A stretch of DNA of 64,000 nucleotides from Liolophura sinensis (GCF_032854445.1 NC_088295.1:56527249-56591248); one strand, 5' to 3'. Shown: positions 35,370-48,114, counted from the stretch's first letter. The notes: a model not told the origin generated them from the sequence alone. A program made the numbers and translations.

Positions 35370-36970
35370 CTAAGACTTTAAACTTGGTAATTTAAAAATG
35401 CTGCACTTTGAAAGTTTTAAATCTGACTGTAAAACAGTATTCAGAATAGATCTTTTTTCATTCCATTTGAATGTTGTTTAACGACATACAGGTGACTTGA
35501 ACTGACGGCCATTTTGGATCTCTAACAAAAGAATGTCAAGGTCTATTGCGCATATAATAATGATAGGCACAGTCCAGGAGAGGCCAGGGAGTTCTTTGGT
35601 TGTAGATCTAACAAGGCCGCCATTTCAAATCATCTATACTCGAGAATTCTTAACTCATATACCCTGGCAGTCGGCTTTATGGGTGTCGGGAAGAGTGCCC
35701 GGTTTTCTAAACCACCGACCTGTGGCAAGTTACTCACCAACTTTCCCACATGTGACGTATACTAATATGGATTGTTGTATTATGTTGCCGGAAGAATCGT
35801 GGTCACAAAAGCGTAGTCGGAAGCTTACAGTTACGAAGGTCCAACAAACAGTGGAAATGGAGAAAGCGGGGTGCATACAAATTCCCTGTCCAAAGCCTGT
35901 CCAAAGTTGGATCCTATACCCCTTGAGTCCTAGTGATTAAAAGGTTTTTCGGATTAGAACAGGAGCTTCTTGCATACAACATCGCGTGCTTGTGGCAATC
36001 CGATCTTCTGTGATACAGGCGTATTGTTTTCTGATATAGACAATAAGTATGTGTTTTTTTGTGTGTGTGTTTACCTTAGTTATTTAAATCGTCAGACTGA
36101 CCAGTTCATGTGAAGATTCTTACAGGCTTGCGTTTCCGCTGAAACAAGTCCCAGATGTTCTTTAAACCATATAATGAACTGTTTTATGCGGTGAAATAAA
36201 TTAACACCATCATCCACGAGCACACTGGAAAGTTACGAGCTATGTTTATACCATGAAAAATAAATCAGTTTTGGCTGTAAGATGATATTATTTTCAAATT
36301 GACAAATGTATAGTTAGGGAGAATTTGATACAAGTTTCGAAGGATTGTTGCCATTAAATAGCTGAAATATCGGCATGTAACGTTAAGCTATTATCATTCA
36401 TTGAAACCAAACTGCACATGGGGGTGCAGAATTTCAGCCCAAGAGGCGACATTAAAAAGCGAATCGTTTACCCATGCTTGCGGTTTCTACAAAGAAAAAT
36501 AAATCTAAGTTGTGAAAAAGGTGAGGCTAAGAAATCCAAAGTAACAAAAGAAGAGGAGGGGATGAAAATCATAGTCACACGTTTAGATCTAAGACTTTAA
36601 ACTTGGTAATTTAGAAATGTTGAAAGTTTTAACTCTGTGAAATAGTATTCAGAATAGATCCTTTTTCATTCCATTTGAATGTTGCTTAACGTCATGTGAC
36701 TTGGGGTGTCTTGCACTGACAGCCTATAGTGATTGAAAGATTTTTCGGAATAGAACAGGATCTGCTGGCGTTCGACTTCGCATGCTTGCGGCAATCTGAT
36801 CTTCTGTGATACAGGCGTATCACACCAAGAAGCGACATTACAAAGCGAATGGTTTTCCCATGCTCGTGGTTCTGCAAAAAAAAAATCTAAGTTGTGCAAA
36901 GGTGAGGTTAAAAAGTCCAAAGTAACAAAAGAAGAGGAGGGCCGAAAATCAAAGTCAAGCGTTTAGATCC
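35370..36970. repeat. Tandemly duplicated block, copy 1 expanded or copy 2 contracted
   Basis: Three segments recur in the same order. A: about 35370-35500 and 36587-36710 (TCTAAGACTTTAAACTTGGT; AGTATTCAGAATAGATC). B: 35932-36030 and 36730-36822 (GATCTTCTGTGATACAGGCG). C: 36433-36580 and 36826-36968 (AAAAGAAGAGGAGGG). In copy 2 they are contiguous (about 385 bp). In copy 1 two stretches of roughly 400 bp separate A from B and B from C. The 135-codon frame at 35533-35940 lies mostly in the first extra stretch. Confidence 0.8.
35640..35760 (-). mobile_element. SINE-like body fragment (possible)
   Basis: GTGCCCGGTTTTCTAAACCA, CCGACCTGTGGCAAGTTACT, CACCAACTTTCCCACATGTG. This resembles the central part of a molluscan SINE as I remember it. 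It lies in the extra stretch of duplicated block copy 1. Confidence 0.35.
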
Positions 36971-37166
36971 GGCTCACAGGGTGCGGTCTCGGACAAAGAG
37001 GGGGGATCATTTCCCGAAATATGGTAACAAACAGCATGGTACTTATAACATGGCACGATATGGATACTGGTTTAAAATCATTCTCCTTGTGTCTTTTCTT
37101 AACATGAACTCGTCCTAATTTCTTACTTTATATAGTTCTTTTGTGGTTTGTTGTTGAACATTGTGT

Positions 37167-37325
37167 AACATATTGATTATCGATCGGAACGTCCATTTCG
37201 GTTGATGGCTGGTATACCAATGTCTGTTTCGACGCCTACAGACTGAAATGTCAGTACAACGTGTAACTTAAACGTTACTGGTCAATTCGCGCCTTTGAGA
37301 ATGTGACAATAAATGACGAAATGAC
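37167..37325. repeat. Dispersed repeat, copy 2
   Basis: Partner of 17187-17305, with an extra stretch of about 45 bp (37235-37290) between the shared parts. Confidence 0.5.
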
Positions 37326-37384
37326 CTACCCTATCTGTTACACGTTGTCAGTAGAGGTAAAATAATGCAAGTTTATTGTCATTG

Positions 37385-37387
<3 letters not shown>

Positions 37388-37420
<33 letters not shown>
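37388..37420. repeat. (TA)n microsatellite
   Basis: About sixteen TA units. Confidence 0.95.
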
Positions 37421-37422
<2 letters not shown>

Positions 37423-39482
37423 TGATTTTATAACTATCAGACTTGCATGCCCTTGGTATTTTGGTATTGTGTATACCAAACTTGGTACTGTGTTGTCTGT
37501 CATGCACATGCTATTATGTTGTAGTAACATGATATGGTGTACCACCACTCAGGCTGCATGTACACATCTGTTACAGAGTCGTGTTTTTCTGTACAAAATA
37601 TATTTATGTGTTATTTCAGAAGAAAACATTTTATTTTAAATAATTTTCAAATTTTTGGTTCCTAATATGATGAAATGACTTGATGAAGTTGTGTATTTAA
37701 AAAAATCGATGCTTTTTTTCTGTACGCATGATTTCGCCCATCAAAGTAACAGTCTACCCACAACCTACAATGTACATATCGCAACGGAGAGCCTCCAAAC
37801 TTTTGTAACCTTACCACGTCAAATGGGATGTTATATACCATATACAGGTCAAGCCAGTTAATGATCGCAGATATGAATTTTGTATTAAATGGGGAAAAAA
37901 GTTCACTTCCGGAGTTGTGATAGTTTTAGTTGTGGTTTGAATTATGGCCAACAAACTTGTTTAGTCTTGTCGTAGTAATTAATGACTAATTGAGTTTTTT
38001 AATGAATGAACATGTCGTGATTAATTTTTTATTCACGATGCATGCTGTTTTTTGTTTTGCTTTTTTTTTCAACGGTTCTGTATTTATTTACATATAAAAC
38101 GAACAACTTCCGATTCGTTGGTGCATGCATAAATTTAGCTCTAGGGCAATTAAGAAAACCGGCTGAAATAAGACCATGAGGATAAATATACTCGGTTTTA
38201 AGGAAAATTCGACTGAGACCTAAAAACGCTTCACAAAGGAAAAAGGAGGTCATGTGTTATATACAAAGTCCTGGGACCCATTATTTAAAAATGATTATTA
38301 AAAAAATAACTTACGTTTTTGGCATTATCTTACAGCACCTATACAAATACAATCGTTTTCCCCGTGAGCCTGACACCGGGATATGATGGACATATTTTTC
38401 TGCAATATGTTTAAAATCCCAAAGTCTGAAAGCCACAAGAAAGTAGTGTTTTTTCAAAAAACCGGCATTCATGTATATAGCTTTTTTCAGTGCATACATT
38501 GCCAACACTGGGCATAGTGACACGGATCACAACAGATAAATACGTTCTGTCCATCCTATACAGACTTTTCAAGCGCAATGAGGTCTTCAGTTAAATGTAA
38601 ATCCGCGCTGAGATTCAGGACACAAACTTGAGCTATGGAAGAGAAAAATCTGCGACACTATACACCCCTACAAACTAATGTGTTCGAATTTAACCATACT
38701 TTCCTGAGTTATACTAGAATAGATTACGTTAGAACAGTATAACTTTATGTTACGCATGGACAACACCATATCGTGTTAAATTAACAAATTAAAGTATTCT
38801 GTTGGAAAAACAGACCATTCAACATAATACGTCCAAACCATAATAGATTGTAAAAATAACATTATTCTGTTCTGTCATCATTCAGAACACATGGCACCCG
38901 TATTCTATCAACTTAGCGGATTAGTTTTTAGTGTGTATGTATTCAGTCTCACGTTTATTTCTGGTCTTTAAATGAGTGTAAAATCTTGTAAAATTTGCCT
39001 TTTTGGGGTTGTAATGGCTAGATTAATGTATGATATATATGTACATTCTAAATGACTATTTGAAGAAATGTTGTCGCTAAATCTTACACATAGTCTATTT
39101 TCACGCATGTTTTCAGATTCCATAATATTCTGGAAGGAACGGGCAAGTGAATGCTCAACAGAGTAAAATAATTTACAATCGAGATAAAGTTTATCAAAAA
39201 TTAATGTACTGGTACAAACTTTGATATTTTTGTTGTTGTTTGGCTTACTTACTACTTAAGGTTCTACGAAGCTAACTTTCCTTGAATAAATATATTTGCT
39301 TGTTTTTTTTTTAGTTTTAACGCTCAGCAGTGGAGTATGTATATTGTGTACATGATGTTGGTGTTTTTGAATAGAACAAGCATATCTTTGCTCACGCTTG
39401 GTCATAAATGTTTGTTTAAATTGCATGGAACAATTTATAGACAACTCGTCCAAGGCAACGCCTTAAGTAAATCGCCAAGTCT

Positions 39483-39523
39483 GAGGACACTGTATGCACT
39501 CACACTGTGTATACAGTGTCCTC
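39483..39523. other. Short hairpin, 17-bp stem and 7-nt loop
   Basis: GAGGACACTGTATGCAC pairs with GTGTATACAGTGTCCTC (16 Watson-Crick pairs plus one G-T), loop TCACACT. The stem is too short for a typical animal pre-miRNA, so this may be a tiny palindromic element or a structured transcript part. Confidence 0.6.
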
Positions 39524-39691
39524 AAGCTTAGATATGCCCTTTACACCTGCCTCGTATGCATATTTTTCAGATGTTTGCAAAACGTTGTACCATAAATTTG
39601 CATCCCAATGTAATAATTATATATACAGTATTTATTGTTTTCCTCTGGGATAATAAACATGCATATAGCCTCTGGGAATATATTTAAGTAC

Positions 39692-39722
39692 CTAATATAG
39701 AGAGTTGACTTCTCTATATTAG
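39692..39722. other. Short perfect inverted repeat, 12-bp stem
   Basis: CTAATATAGAGA and TCTCTATATTAG around the loop GTTGACT. AT-rich; no further context. Confidence 0.55.
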
Positions 39723-40995
39723 CTGTAGCTCTGAGATAACGATATCAGTGCATTCCAGTGGACAATCCAAATGTGATTATCACTTATCACGTATATGTAT
39801 GTACAGCTTTATTTGAAAGTCCAAAAAAGGAGGGTAACAATTAACAATCTAAAGACTAATCCGTTAAATACACTGAACACTGTGTTTTTCTGAGTGCGAC
39901 AAAACTGATTATGTTACTGGTACAAACTATTATGCTGTTTATGACACAAAAATACTTTTGTTGGTTTGACTGGACATGGTGTAATATTACGTTGCCGCTA
40001 ATAGAAACTATTCTGATATACATCACCCCCAAAAATAGAATGTTATGTTACATTTATCAGAGTAGTTTTTAGAGCGTAGCCAAGTGTCACTGGTAGAACT
40101 ACAGTCTTCCACTCTTACTGTTATTAACAATTCTAATTTATTTAAAGTTAAACAATGTTAAACATAACCTAAATTAATAGGACACCCTCTAAAACACAAA
40201 AAAAAATATGTGTAGATCTTAATACAGACATTCTCTAGATGCTGTAAATCCTTCTTTAATGCTGTAGTTTGAATGAGTTTATATGCAGTGTGTTCATATA
40301 CATATATATATAGGGTGGCCTAGACTATGAGCTGTTATGAATGTCTGGAAACACCTCCTGGCGGCATGGCGTATATGAGGAAGTGTATATATAGGCGAAA
40401 CGTTATGAATCTTAAGTGAGGAATGGTGCTGAGTATTAGTCACAGTTCATAAATATGAGGCTAATATTATAGCTGTACATACATGTAGGAGGGTTGTCCA
40501 CATTAAGTCGTATTCTGTTTATCAAAATGATTGCCTGTATATGCATGGAAATAGGTCTTTTTAGTATGACAATTTCCAGCTGGTCTCTGAGGATGCCCTC
40601 CATAAAGAGTAAACATGCTGGAGTAGGCCTATGTGGGTGAACGGTGGCAAGCTTCCTGCCATCATCCACGGTTATGTACATATAGGACTCACCCTGATTC
40701 CCGGCAGTGTCTATCTATTCCGCTGTCACCCCTTGCCGACGTGGTTTGTGTTTTACAACCGATGTAACAGATGTTGTTTGTGTTTACAAATTCTCTTATC
40801 AAAAGAGAATAAACTAAGAACCTACACTGCAACAAAACATTCTCTCCATATGTCATACTCAAAGTTGTTTGTAGGTTTGGAAAGATCCGTCTCTCCTTCC
40901 CTACTGCCGCAACCTTGCTGCATCGATCTATAGGCCTTCCCCATGACATAGAGCAACATGGCGTTGTGCCTGACTGCATAACTATGCATCAAGAT

Positions 40996-41212
40996 CCAGT
41001 TCTTCGAAAGTGTATTGGCTTAAATCATATCTTACATTTAAAGTTTTATCCAAACTCAACAGCCAATGCAGTAATTCAAAGTCAGAGTATAACAGCAACA
41101 GATTTAATTCATATTTAATACACTGTTATGTAATTTATTTGGCCTGAGTACAAAATTGAAGGCTTGGTTAAAAGTTAAACCTGGTATTAAACAGATTTGA
41201 ACAACCGGGCCC
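40996..41212. mobile_element. CAGGGYCC-type TIR element (copy b)
   Basis: The left end CCAGTTCTTCGAAAGTGTAT is diverged. The right end complements CAGGGCCCGGTTGTTCAAAT. The interior AACAGCCAATGCAGTAATTC, TCAGAGTATAACAGCAACAG matches copy a before its SINE. No coding capacity. Confidence 0.65.
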
Positions 41213-41220
41213 TGTTAAAC

Positions 41221-41313
41221 AATCATTTTTGGGCTAAGTATTAAATTGTAGACTGGGCTAAAAATTAAATCTGGTATTAAGTCTTGATTTAAACAGTTTT
41301 GAACCACCGGGCT
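41221..41313. mobile_element. Second right-hand end of the CAGGGYCC-type element
   Basis: GGGCTAAGTATTAAATTGTA, CTGGTATTAAGTCTTGATTT and AACAGTTTTGAACCACCGGG repeat the right end of copy b, giving two right ends in tandem, possibly from a partial duplication or a solo end. Confidence 0.6.
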
Positions 41314-41547
41314 ATGATCTATATGTTACTGCCTATTTCGGATATATACTTGCATTATTCATATGAAAGGAAATTAAACTGAAGGAAAGATATCAAGATT
41401 TTCTTTGCAATACAGTATTATTACACAGTGTGTATATTTATCGGAATTGTTATAACATTTGTTATCAGACTTGATTTTACTGTTCAGCTACTAGTGTTAC
41501 ATTTCTACACCAGTGTTGGACAATGGCATTTATTATTACATTTCTTT

Positions 41548-41637
41548 TAGTGTTACACAGTGACACTAATTATTGCATTTCTGTTAGTGTTACACAGTGA
41601 CACTAAATATTACATTTCTGTTAATACATTTCTGTTA
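41548..41637. repeat. Tandem repeat with internal palindrome
   Basis: Two and a half units of about 46 bp centred on TTAGTGTTACACAGTGACAC TAA, itself an imperfect palindrome, joined by ATTACATTTCTGT. Confidence 0.6.
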
Positions 41638-42875
41638 TGACCCGGCTGGGAACAGCAAAGTTTGAATGCCATGAATATAGTTTATTTATAGTTATAGAAT
41701 ATAGGATTCACGTATCGCTGGGTTTCCCTCTGACTCGAACATTGCAAATGTCCCTATGTGTAATTTGAAGCCGGAGGAACATGTGCCCAAAAGAAATATC
41801 CCTACTCCCCCGGCCTCACCCCATCACCACCAAAAAATAAGGGGAAAAAATCCGAATTTATATGCTGTATGTTGTATGTCTTTTATTATTTTATATGTAA
41901 TTATTTATCTGAATAGTATATTATGCTATAGATTAAAAATATTTATTTTATCAATGCACTTCGCCGGGTATAGCCCATACCTGACAAACCCTATGACGTA
42001 AGGCTGTATACTGTATAAATATATACCTTTGCTGTGTCGTCCATTTTGCTAGATAGCCGGCCTGCATTGCATGCTTGTATAGTGACACTGTATTCTTTCT
42101 GTGTACTTGTCATGAATGTGGAATTCTGTTATACATAGTGCGCGTCTCAAACGTATGGTATGTGCTGGATGGATCAATGCGATATCTGTAAAACGCCTCT
42201 TAAATATGTATCGCTTATGGCAAACCGTTTAGGAATTTACTCTTTAACTATACATGTGTATAGAAAAGTACATATGTCCACATCTTCTGTACTTTACATA
42301 TGCATATCAAATTATATTTTCCAATCAAATAAATATATTTGTAAATACATAAATATCATTTTTACTTATATCTTTGAAAACTTCGGTTTATTTTAAAGAA
42401 ATGAACATTTGTATAAAGGAATTTTACAAAATTTTAAAATTTGACATATATATTTGTACGTGTGTCTGAAAGTTTCGGTTTAAAATGTAGATATATGAAA
42501 ATTTTATGTATGTGTAAAATAATTTTTATTTGTTCAAGTATGTGCAAAAATATCTTACAATTCGTATACAAGTATTTTACATATGTATAATGAACGTTTA
42601 GTTTACATATGTAAACAATCCGCGGACATATTTGCACATACATGCATGTGTAAGAGCTTCTGCTTATTTGTATATATGTATAAACTAATTACAAATATGT
42701 ATTAAAGAATTTTATATATACATGCGCGATGAACATTTATTTTACAAAAGAATTGCACATTTACTTGTGCATCTATGACATACTGACTACAAATTACATT
42801 AAGCTATGTTTTATTTGTAAGGGTAAAACACTTGTACATTTGTACAATTCTTTTGTACACATTTGTAGAATATAT

Positions 42876-42928
42876 GCCGAAATATTCTTGAGTACGGCGT
42901 AAAACACCGATAAAATAAATAAATAAAT
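42876..42928 (+). mobile_element. SINE 3'-end fragment (main family)
   Basis: CCGAAATATTCTTGAGTACG, GCGTAAAACACCGATAAAAT then (AAAT)n. Only the last 55 bp of the family. Confidence 0.75.
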
Positions 42929-43725
42929 CTGCAGATATGTACAGTTTGAGAACGACTAGTACAACGTCTTGCTATGTAACACAGTGCAACACGAACAAGT
43001 TTGTTCATATCTAATAAACTTTTCCCCAATCTACAAAACACATTATACCCTGCACTGTTCTCTGCACAGGGACACGCGGCTTTATTCTGCCGCTGAATGC
43101 TATGTACATAGCAAAGTATAGCCTTGGTTCACAGGCTATGAAATAGGTCAACATATTTTGCTGCAAGTTTAATTTTCAACATCCTGTAAATGTGTATGAT
43201 CATCAGTGCATTTGCAAGGTGTTTCCTTGTCGTGTTGATTATTTCACATAGATATCTGGTTGGACATCCGGCAAAATCAGGGGAAAACCAGAGTAATTCT
43301 CATCATAATGTACCCGACGGTAGCTCACGAGCCTCTCTGCTTATACTGGATTTGCCTGCAGTCGGTACAGTAATACTGGTATTTGACATATTTGACTTAT
43401 CTATACAGCCAGTATCACTGGAGTGAGACTAAACAGTTATATTCTAGGTGGACATGACCATTGAAACAAGGTTCCCCTATTCCAGTTATATACGTGTACT
43501 TCGGACATAAACAATAGTAAATTTATACCAGTTAAAATGAGACATCAAATCTGACTGTCTATATCACATAAGATTAAGAATGTTGCCAGTGAATAAAGGC
43601 TGACAGAACTCCATACCTATGCAAATTTAAATATTCATAAATGTCATCGACATTATCTAGCTGTAAAGGAAGGAATCTCCTCATGTACGTGTATGTCTGA
43701 ATGTAAAGTTCTGTAAATCCTCTTA

Positions 43726-43991
43726 CACCCAAAAAATGAAAAAATCAGTTAATTTTAACAGAAAATCTGTTGTTTGGGTGATGCTAGAATGTGTTCTTTT
43801 ATCATAACGTAATACCGTTTTATATTCAATATATTATCCTCTTAGTTTAACAGAATATTTCTGTTGAATTAACAGAATATATGTGTAATATTTAACAGAA
43901 TTATCTGTTGCAATAACAGAATACCTTCTAGCATCACTCAGACAACTTTTTCAGACTTTCTGTTAAAATTAAGAGATTTAGTTTCTGAGTG
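43726..43991. mobile_element. TIR element of about 266 bp (MITE-like)
   Basis: Left arm CACCCAAAAAATGAAAAAAT, TTAATTTTAACAGAAA, GGGTGATGCTAGAA. Complement of the right arm: CACTCAGAAACTAAATCTC, TTAATTTTAACAGAAA, GAGTGATGCTAGAA. The arms are roughly 80 bp each with indels. The middle repeats AACAGAATA / TATCTGTT words. No coding capacity; target duplication not identified. Confidence 0.65.
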
Positions 43992-44283
43992 CAATTCTCC
44001 ATAACAGCGCATATGAGGCAATAAAAATTACAAATCTTTTTTAAAATGTTCTGCCTTCGATACAGTAGGTTTGTGCGTAAAACCTACATACCTCAGTTAC
44101 CGTTGCTATACTGGGGAATGAAATCTACACACAGGACATGTCATTTACACCGTACTGGAGGTATTAATTATTTTTTGTTATTTTCAACAAGCACAAAACT
44201 GATGTTAACATGTTTTATATTCCACGATCAAAAAATCCTCTTGTACATAAATGTACAAAGTGTGTCGTTATGTGCGGCTAAAA

Positions 44284-44861
44284 TGTTGAAAGATGGTAAA
44301 AGAGTGTGTCTGATATTGTACACTATATACACCAGCAGTAGGGATACAAAGGATGGTGAAAGAGTCGTACACTGTACTAGTTTACACTATATACATCAGC
44401 AGTAGGGATACAAAGGATGGTGAGAGAGTCATACACTGTACTAGTTTACACTATACACAGCAGCAGTAGGGACACAAAGGCTGGTGAAAGAGTCATACAC
44501 TGTACTAGTTTACACTATACACAGCAGCAGTAGGGACACAAAGGCTGGTGAAAGAGTCATACACTGTACTAGTTTACACTATACACAGCAGCAGTAGGGA
44601 CACAAAGGCTGGTGAAAGAGTCATACACTGTACTAGTTTACACTATACACAGCAGCAGTAGGGACACAAAGGATGGTGAAAGAGTCATACACTGTACTGG
44701 TTTACACTATACACAGCAGCAGTAGGGACACAAAGGCTGGTGAAAGAGTCATACACTGTACTAGTTTACACTATACACAGCAGCAGTAGGGACACAAAGG
44801 ATGGTGAAAGAGTCATACACTGTACTGGTTTACACTATACACTTCAGCAGTATGCATACAA
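44284..44861. repeat. 64-bp minisatellite
   Basis: About nine units, exact 64-bp spacing between GGGACACAAAGG words (44469, 44533, 44597). Unit words: TGGTGAAAGAGTCATACACT, GTACTAGTTTACACTATACA, CAGCAGCAGTA. Outer units have GGGATACAAAGGATGG variants. The inner five are nearly identical, suggesting recent amplification or gene conversion. Confidence 0.95.
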
Positions 44862-44977
44862 GAGCTAGTAAGAGATGTTTGTATGGGTCAACACTAAACA
44901 TGCTAACCTTTTTTTGCATATTTTTGTCGAGTAATAACGTTATCTTTGACATTTTAACAAAAGAAAACAGTTATAAA

Positions 44978-45771
44978 ACCAATTGTTCAAAGGTGTATTA
45001 GAAGTTAAGGCCGGTATTAAGATTTAAACCTGATTTAAAGGCAAAGGAAACACTAAAATAAAGTATTTATCAGATGATAGACTAATAAACACTGTCGAGG
45101 GAGATAGTTTGATTTATTTTTTTTTTTTTAGAATTGTTCTAACCAACTAAAATGCATTTAAAACATAGGATTTGGTGGTGGTCTGTTGGGGGTATCAGTG
45201 ACGTCACAGCAATATTTTTAGCTTGAAATAGTTCGTTTTGTTGAATGTATTCATATTTCCTAAATGAAGATGCATTTTGAATGATGAAATACAGCAATCT
45301 ATGTGTGTCAAGCGGCAAAAAGCTGAAGTGACATTACTGATACCAATGTGGCCAGAAAAGGCCACAGTAGAATCCAAAGTTTAAAATGCATTTTACTAGG
45401 TCGAAAAATATTTTTAAAAAATAAATAAAACTAATTTTAGGGACACTATTTAATGGTCTTTCATCTGGCATGTACTTCATGCTGGTGTGTTCTTCGCCTT
45501 TGTCTAATAAGCAGCAAATAACATCACTGCATAATTTTTGTTACCTAATTCTGCTTAAGCCATTGTGCTTAGGGGTGTGTATATTGCTACAATGTATTCA
45601 TTTTCATGAACAGTTAGAATAAAACCCTGACCAAGTTAAATTGACAAAGAGACCATATTTTACCAATTACGTGTGGCCATTTGACAACTATCACACTGTC
45701 ATCGCTGCTCTGGCCTTACTCTCTATGCTGGACGTCTATATTTAACTTTTAATACACCTTTGAACAACCGG
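44978..45771. mobile_element. CAGGGYCC-type TIR element (copy c, longest)
   Basis: The left end CCAATTGTTCAAAGGTGTAT and the complement of the right end (GCCGGTTGTTCAAAGGTGTA) match, continuing TTARAAGTTAA on both sides. About 794 bp. The interior has no frame I recognise (45125-45720 is AT-rich and includes GTGACGTCACAGC at 45198). Subterminal GGCCGGTATTAAGATTTAAA matches copies d and e. Confidence 0.65.
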
Positions 45772-46579
45772 CTACAGGTCCCCTGTTTTCAAAAAGCAAC
45801 AGTAAATAAGGTGGCACGTGATGCTAATGCGGTTCTCCTGCTATTGTTTTGTGGGATGCACACAATGAAAGTGAAGAAAAAAAGGCGCTTCAGCACACAA
45901 AAGAAATCGGGTGCTTACCTTAAGAAAGCATTTGTGTTATTGCAAAAACAGTATTCTTCTCTTAAACAAATTAGCAAGATTTGGGTCAAAAAGAAATTGT
46001 TTCAAATTTACGTGAGGTCTCACGAGATAACATTTCTTCAAATCTAATGTCCCCATGTAGAATACATGCGAAGACTATACAGGTCTATACAGGTTATTGC
46101 CGACAGGAAAAGCGGCAGAATCGTTTGTCAGATCGTATGAGCTGTTTTGTGTACATGTGTGGTGTGATTCCTGTGACCTGTGACTCAGTTCATGTAAACG
46201 TAGAGGATGCACGAGACGACCTTTTTGGCCCAGATGACCTCTGCACTACATCTGAACAGAGCTCTTTGGGATATATAGACAAAATGGCTGATGTAAAAAG
46301 AGAATGGCTGTATAGAGAGAATGGCTGACGATAACCAGATTTTTCGAAATACTTTTCCACGAAAGAAAGATGATGCTCCACAACAAAATTGCATTTTCGT
46401 TAAAATTTTCGTTAAAACTACCTATAAAGGGCGGAATCGCTGTATGTGTGTATCTTAGGGTGTATGTACGTATTTAGGCACACTTGGTTTTCGATCTTCT
46501 GATCGAATCAGTACACACAAGTGTTTAGGTATTTATTCTCTAATTACCATATGTAAAAACAGAATGGTACAATATGTCA

Positions 46580-46650
46580 AATCCAATTTTTTGAACATGT
46601 CTAATTCTTTTAAACATATGTCCAATTCCTTTAAACATATGTCTAATTCT
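46580..46650. repeat. Three-unit 24-bp tandem repeat
   Basis: TGTCTAATTCTTTTAAACAT, ATGTCCAATTCCTTTAAACA, ATGTCTAATTCTTC, just upstream of the LINE fossil. Confidence 0.7.
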
Positions 46651-46712
46651 TCTATGAAAAGTGAATTACAAATATGATATTTACGTATGTTAGCATTAAT
46701 AATATTTTAGAC

Positions 46713-47262
46713 ATGAACCAGTATAAATTCAGATTCAACCACTGTACCTCTTTTGCAGCATGTTGTTTATACGACAAACAAAGTAATGCAAAAAATAAAA
46801 AATAAACAATTTAACGTGGTTACGTTCCTTGACCTATCCAAGGCCTTTCATCCGGTCACTCACACTGCACGCTTAGATGAACTTGAATATTATGGATTTC
46901 GAGAAATCCACCAATGGTTTAGGAGGTATTTACGCAACAAAGGTCAAGTAGTATCTTTTAGTGATACGCTCTCTCAAACTGAATCTGTGGTACATGATGT
47001 CCCTCAAGGCTCTATTCTCGGTCCCATTCTTTACCTTCTTTATGTTAATGACATCTCTGACGTTAGTAGTATTCTCCATTTCATTTTATTTGCAGATGAC
47101 ACTAGTACTATATGTTCTTCTAATTATGCCACTGCAGCTATAAATACGATGTCAACAGAATTAGATAAACTCCACACTTGGTTTTGTTTAAACCGCTTGT
47201 CCTTGAATATAAGCAAAACCAAATTCATGTTAAATCGAAATTTTATGGATATGTGTCTATGA
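46713..47262 (+). mobile_element. Non-LTR retrotransposon reverse-transcriptase fossil (Jockey/CR1-like)
   Basis: The long frame (from about 46753) shows ordered reverse-transcriptase motifs: FLDLSKAF, VPQGSILGP, LFADD (the catalytic Y/F-A-D-D block), and LNRLSLNISKTKFM. The N-terminal part (NQYKFRFNHCTSFA) reads in another frame, so a frameshift lies near 46755. The expected aspartate-containing motif after KAF is also changed (HPVTHT). The frame ends in a stop soon after FML, and no endonuclease or 5' half is present. The downstream ATCAAAT-type repeats (47298-47333) look like a LINE 3' tail. It is dead. Confidence 0.85.
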
Positions 47263-48114
47263 AGTTGGCTTTTCTTTTTTCCCTTTGTACTACATTGGTG
47301 AATAAACAAATCAAATAAAATCAAAAATCAAATATATACAATAAACATTTATTGTACATAATATGCGCAAATAAATTTTTAATTTTTACACACGTTCAAT
47401 ATATTTTCACATATTTACAAAAAGTCGCTGAACATACGTACAAATAAGCACAAACTGTTGCACTAATGTACAGGTATTTACATTCAAATGAATTGGACAA
47501 AATTTTCAAAAAGGGCTGTATGTTGCTGTAGCAACGACTTACTGACTGTAAAACCTACATTCCCTAGATCTCCAAACGGCCTTAGTGATTTTAGAACAGT
47601 TAATGACACAAATATTTTCAATAATAATAATAATTTTAAAAAAAAGGATATGAGGTAATCAGAAAATTTGGCGAAAATGTTTTCATCTAATAAACATGAT
47701 GAGTTACAGTGGTGTGTTGTTCCGATGACCGGTAAGAATTTCTGGAGCGTAATATAATTTTATGCATCCCCAAAAATAGATGCAAAAAGACATTTGAAAA
47801 AATAAATAATTTTGGGATTTATGACGTAACCGTAAGAAGCAAAACCAAAATTTGAATGGAATCATTTAAAAAATGAACAAGCAAAACGAACACGGGATTT
47901 ATCTTACGATGAGTGTTAGCTAAGATATATTTGAGATATAAATCTCCTTTTGTTTTAGCTGTTCAGAAAAAAATAAACTCAAGATGTATCTCGCACCATG
48001 CAGATGATATATAGCTATCACTCAATCAGACTTACTATTGACCAATAGCACAGGCGCTTGTTTCCAGTCTCCGGTCTCAGCCAGGTTCATGCCAGTTCTC
48101 CATTATTACTTTTT

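Noticed and set aside
35533-35940. 135-codon frame
   Set aside because: Lies in the extra stretch of a duplicated block and overlaps a SINE-like fragment; composition is not coding-like.
45198-45212. CRE-like GTGACGTCAC inside TIR copy c
   Set aside because: Probably part of the element; no gene start nearby.
45760-46328. Lys-rich 95-codon frame and overlapping 115-codon frame
   Set aside because: Starts in the right end of TIR copy c; no domain, and the low-complexity Lys content fits AT-rich noncoding DNA.
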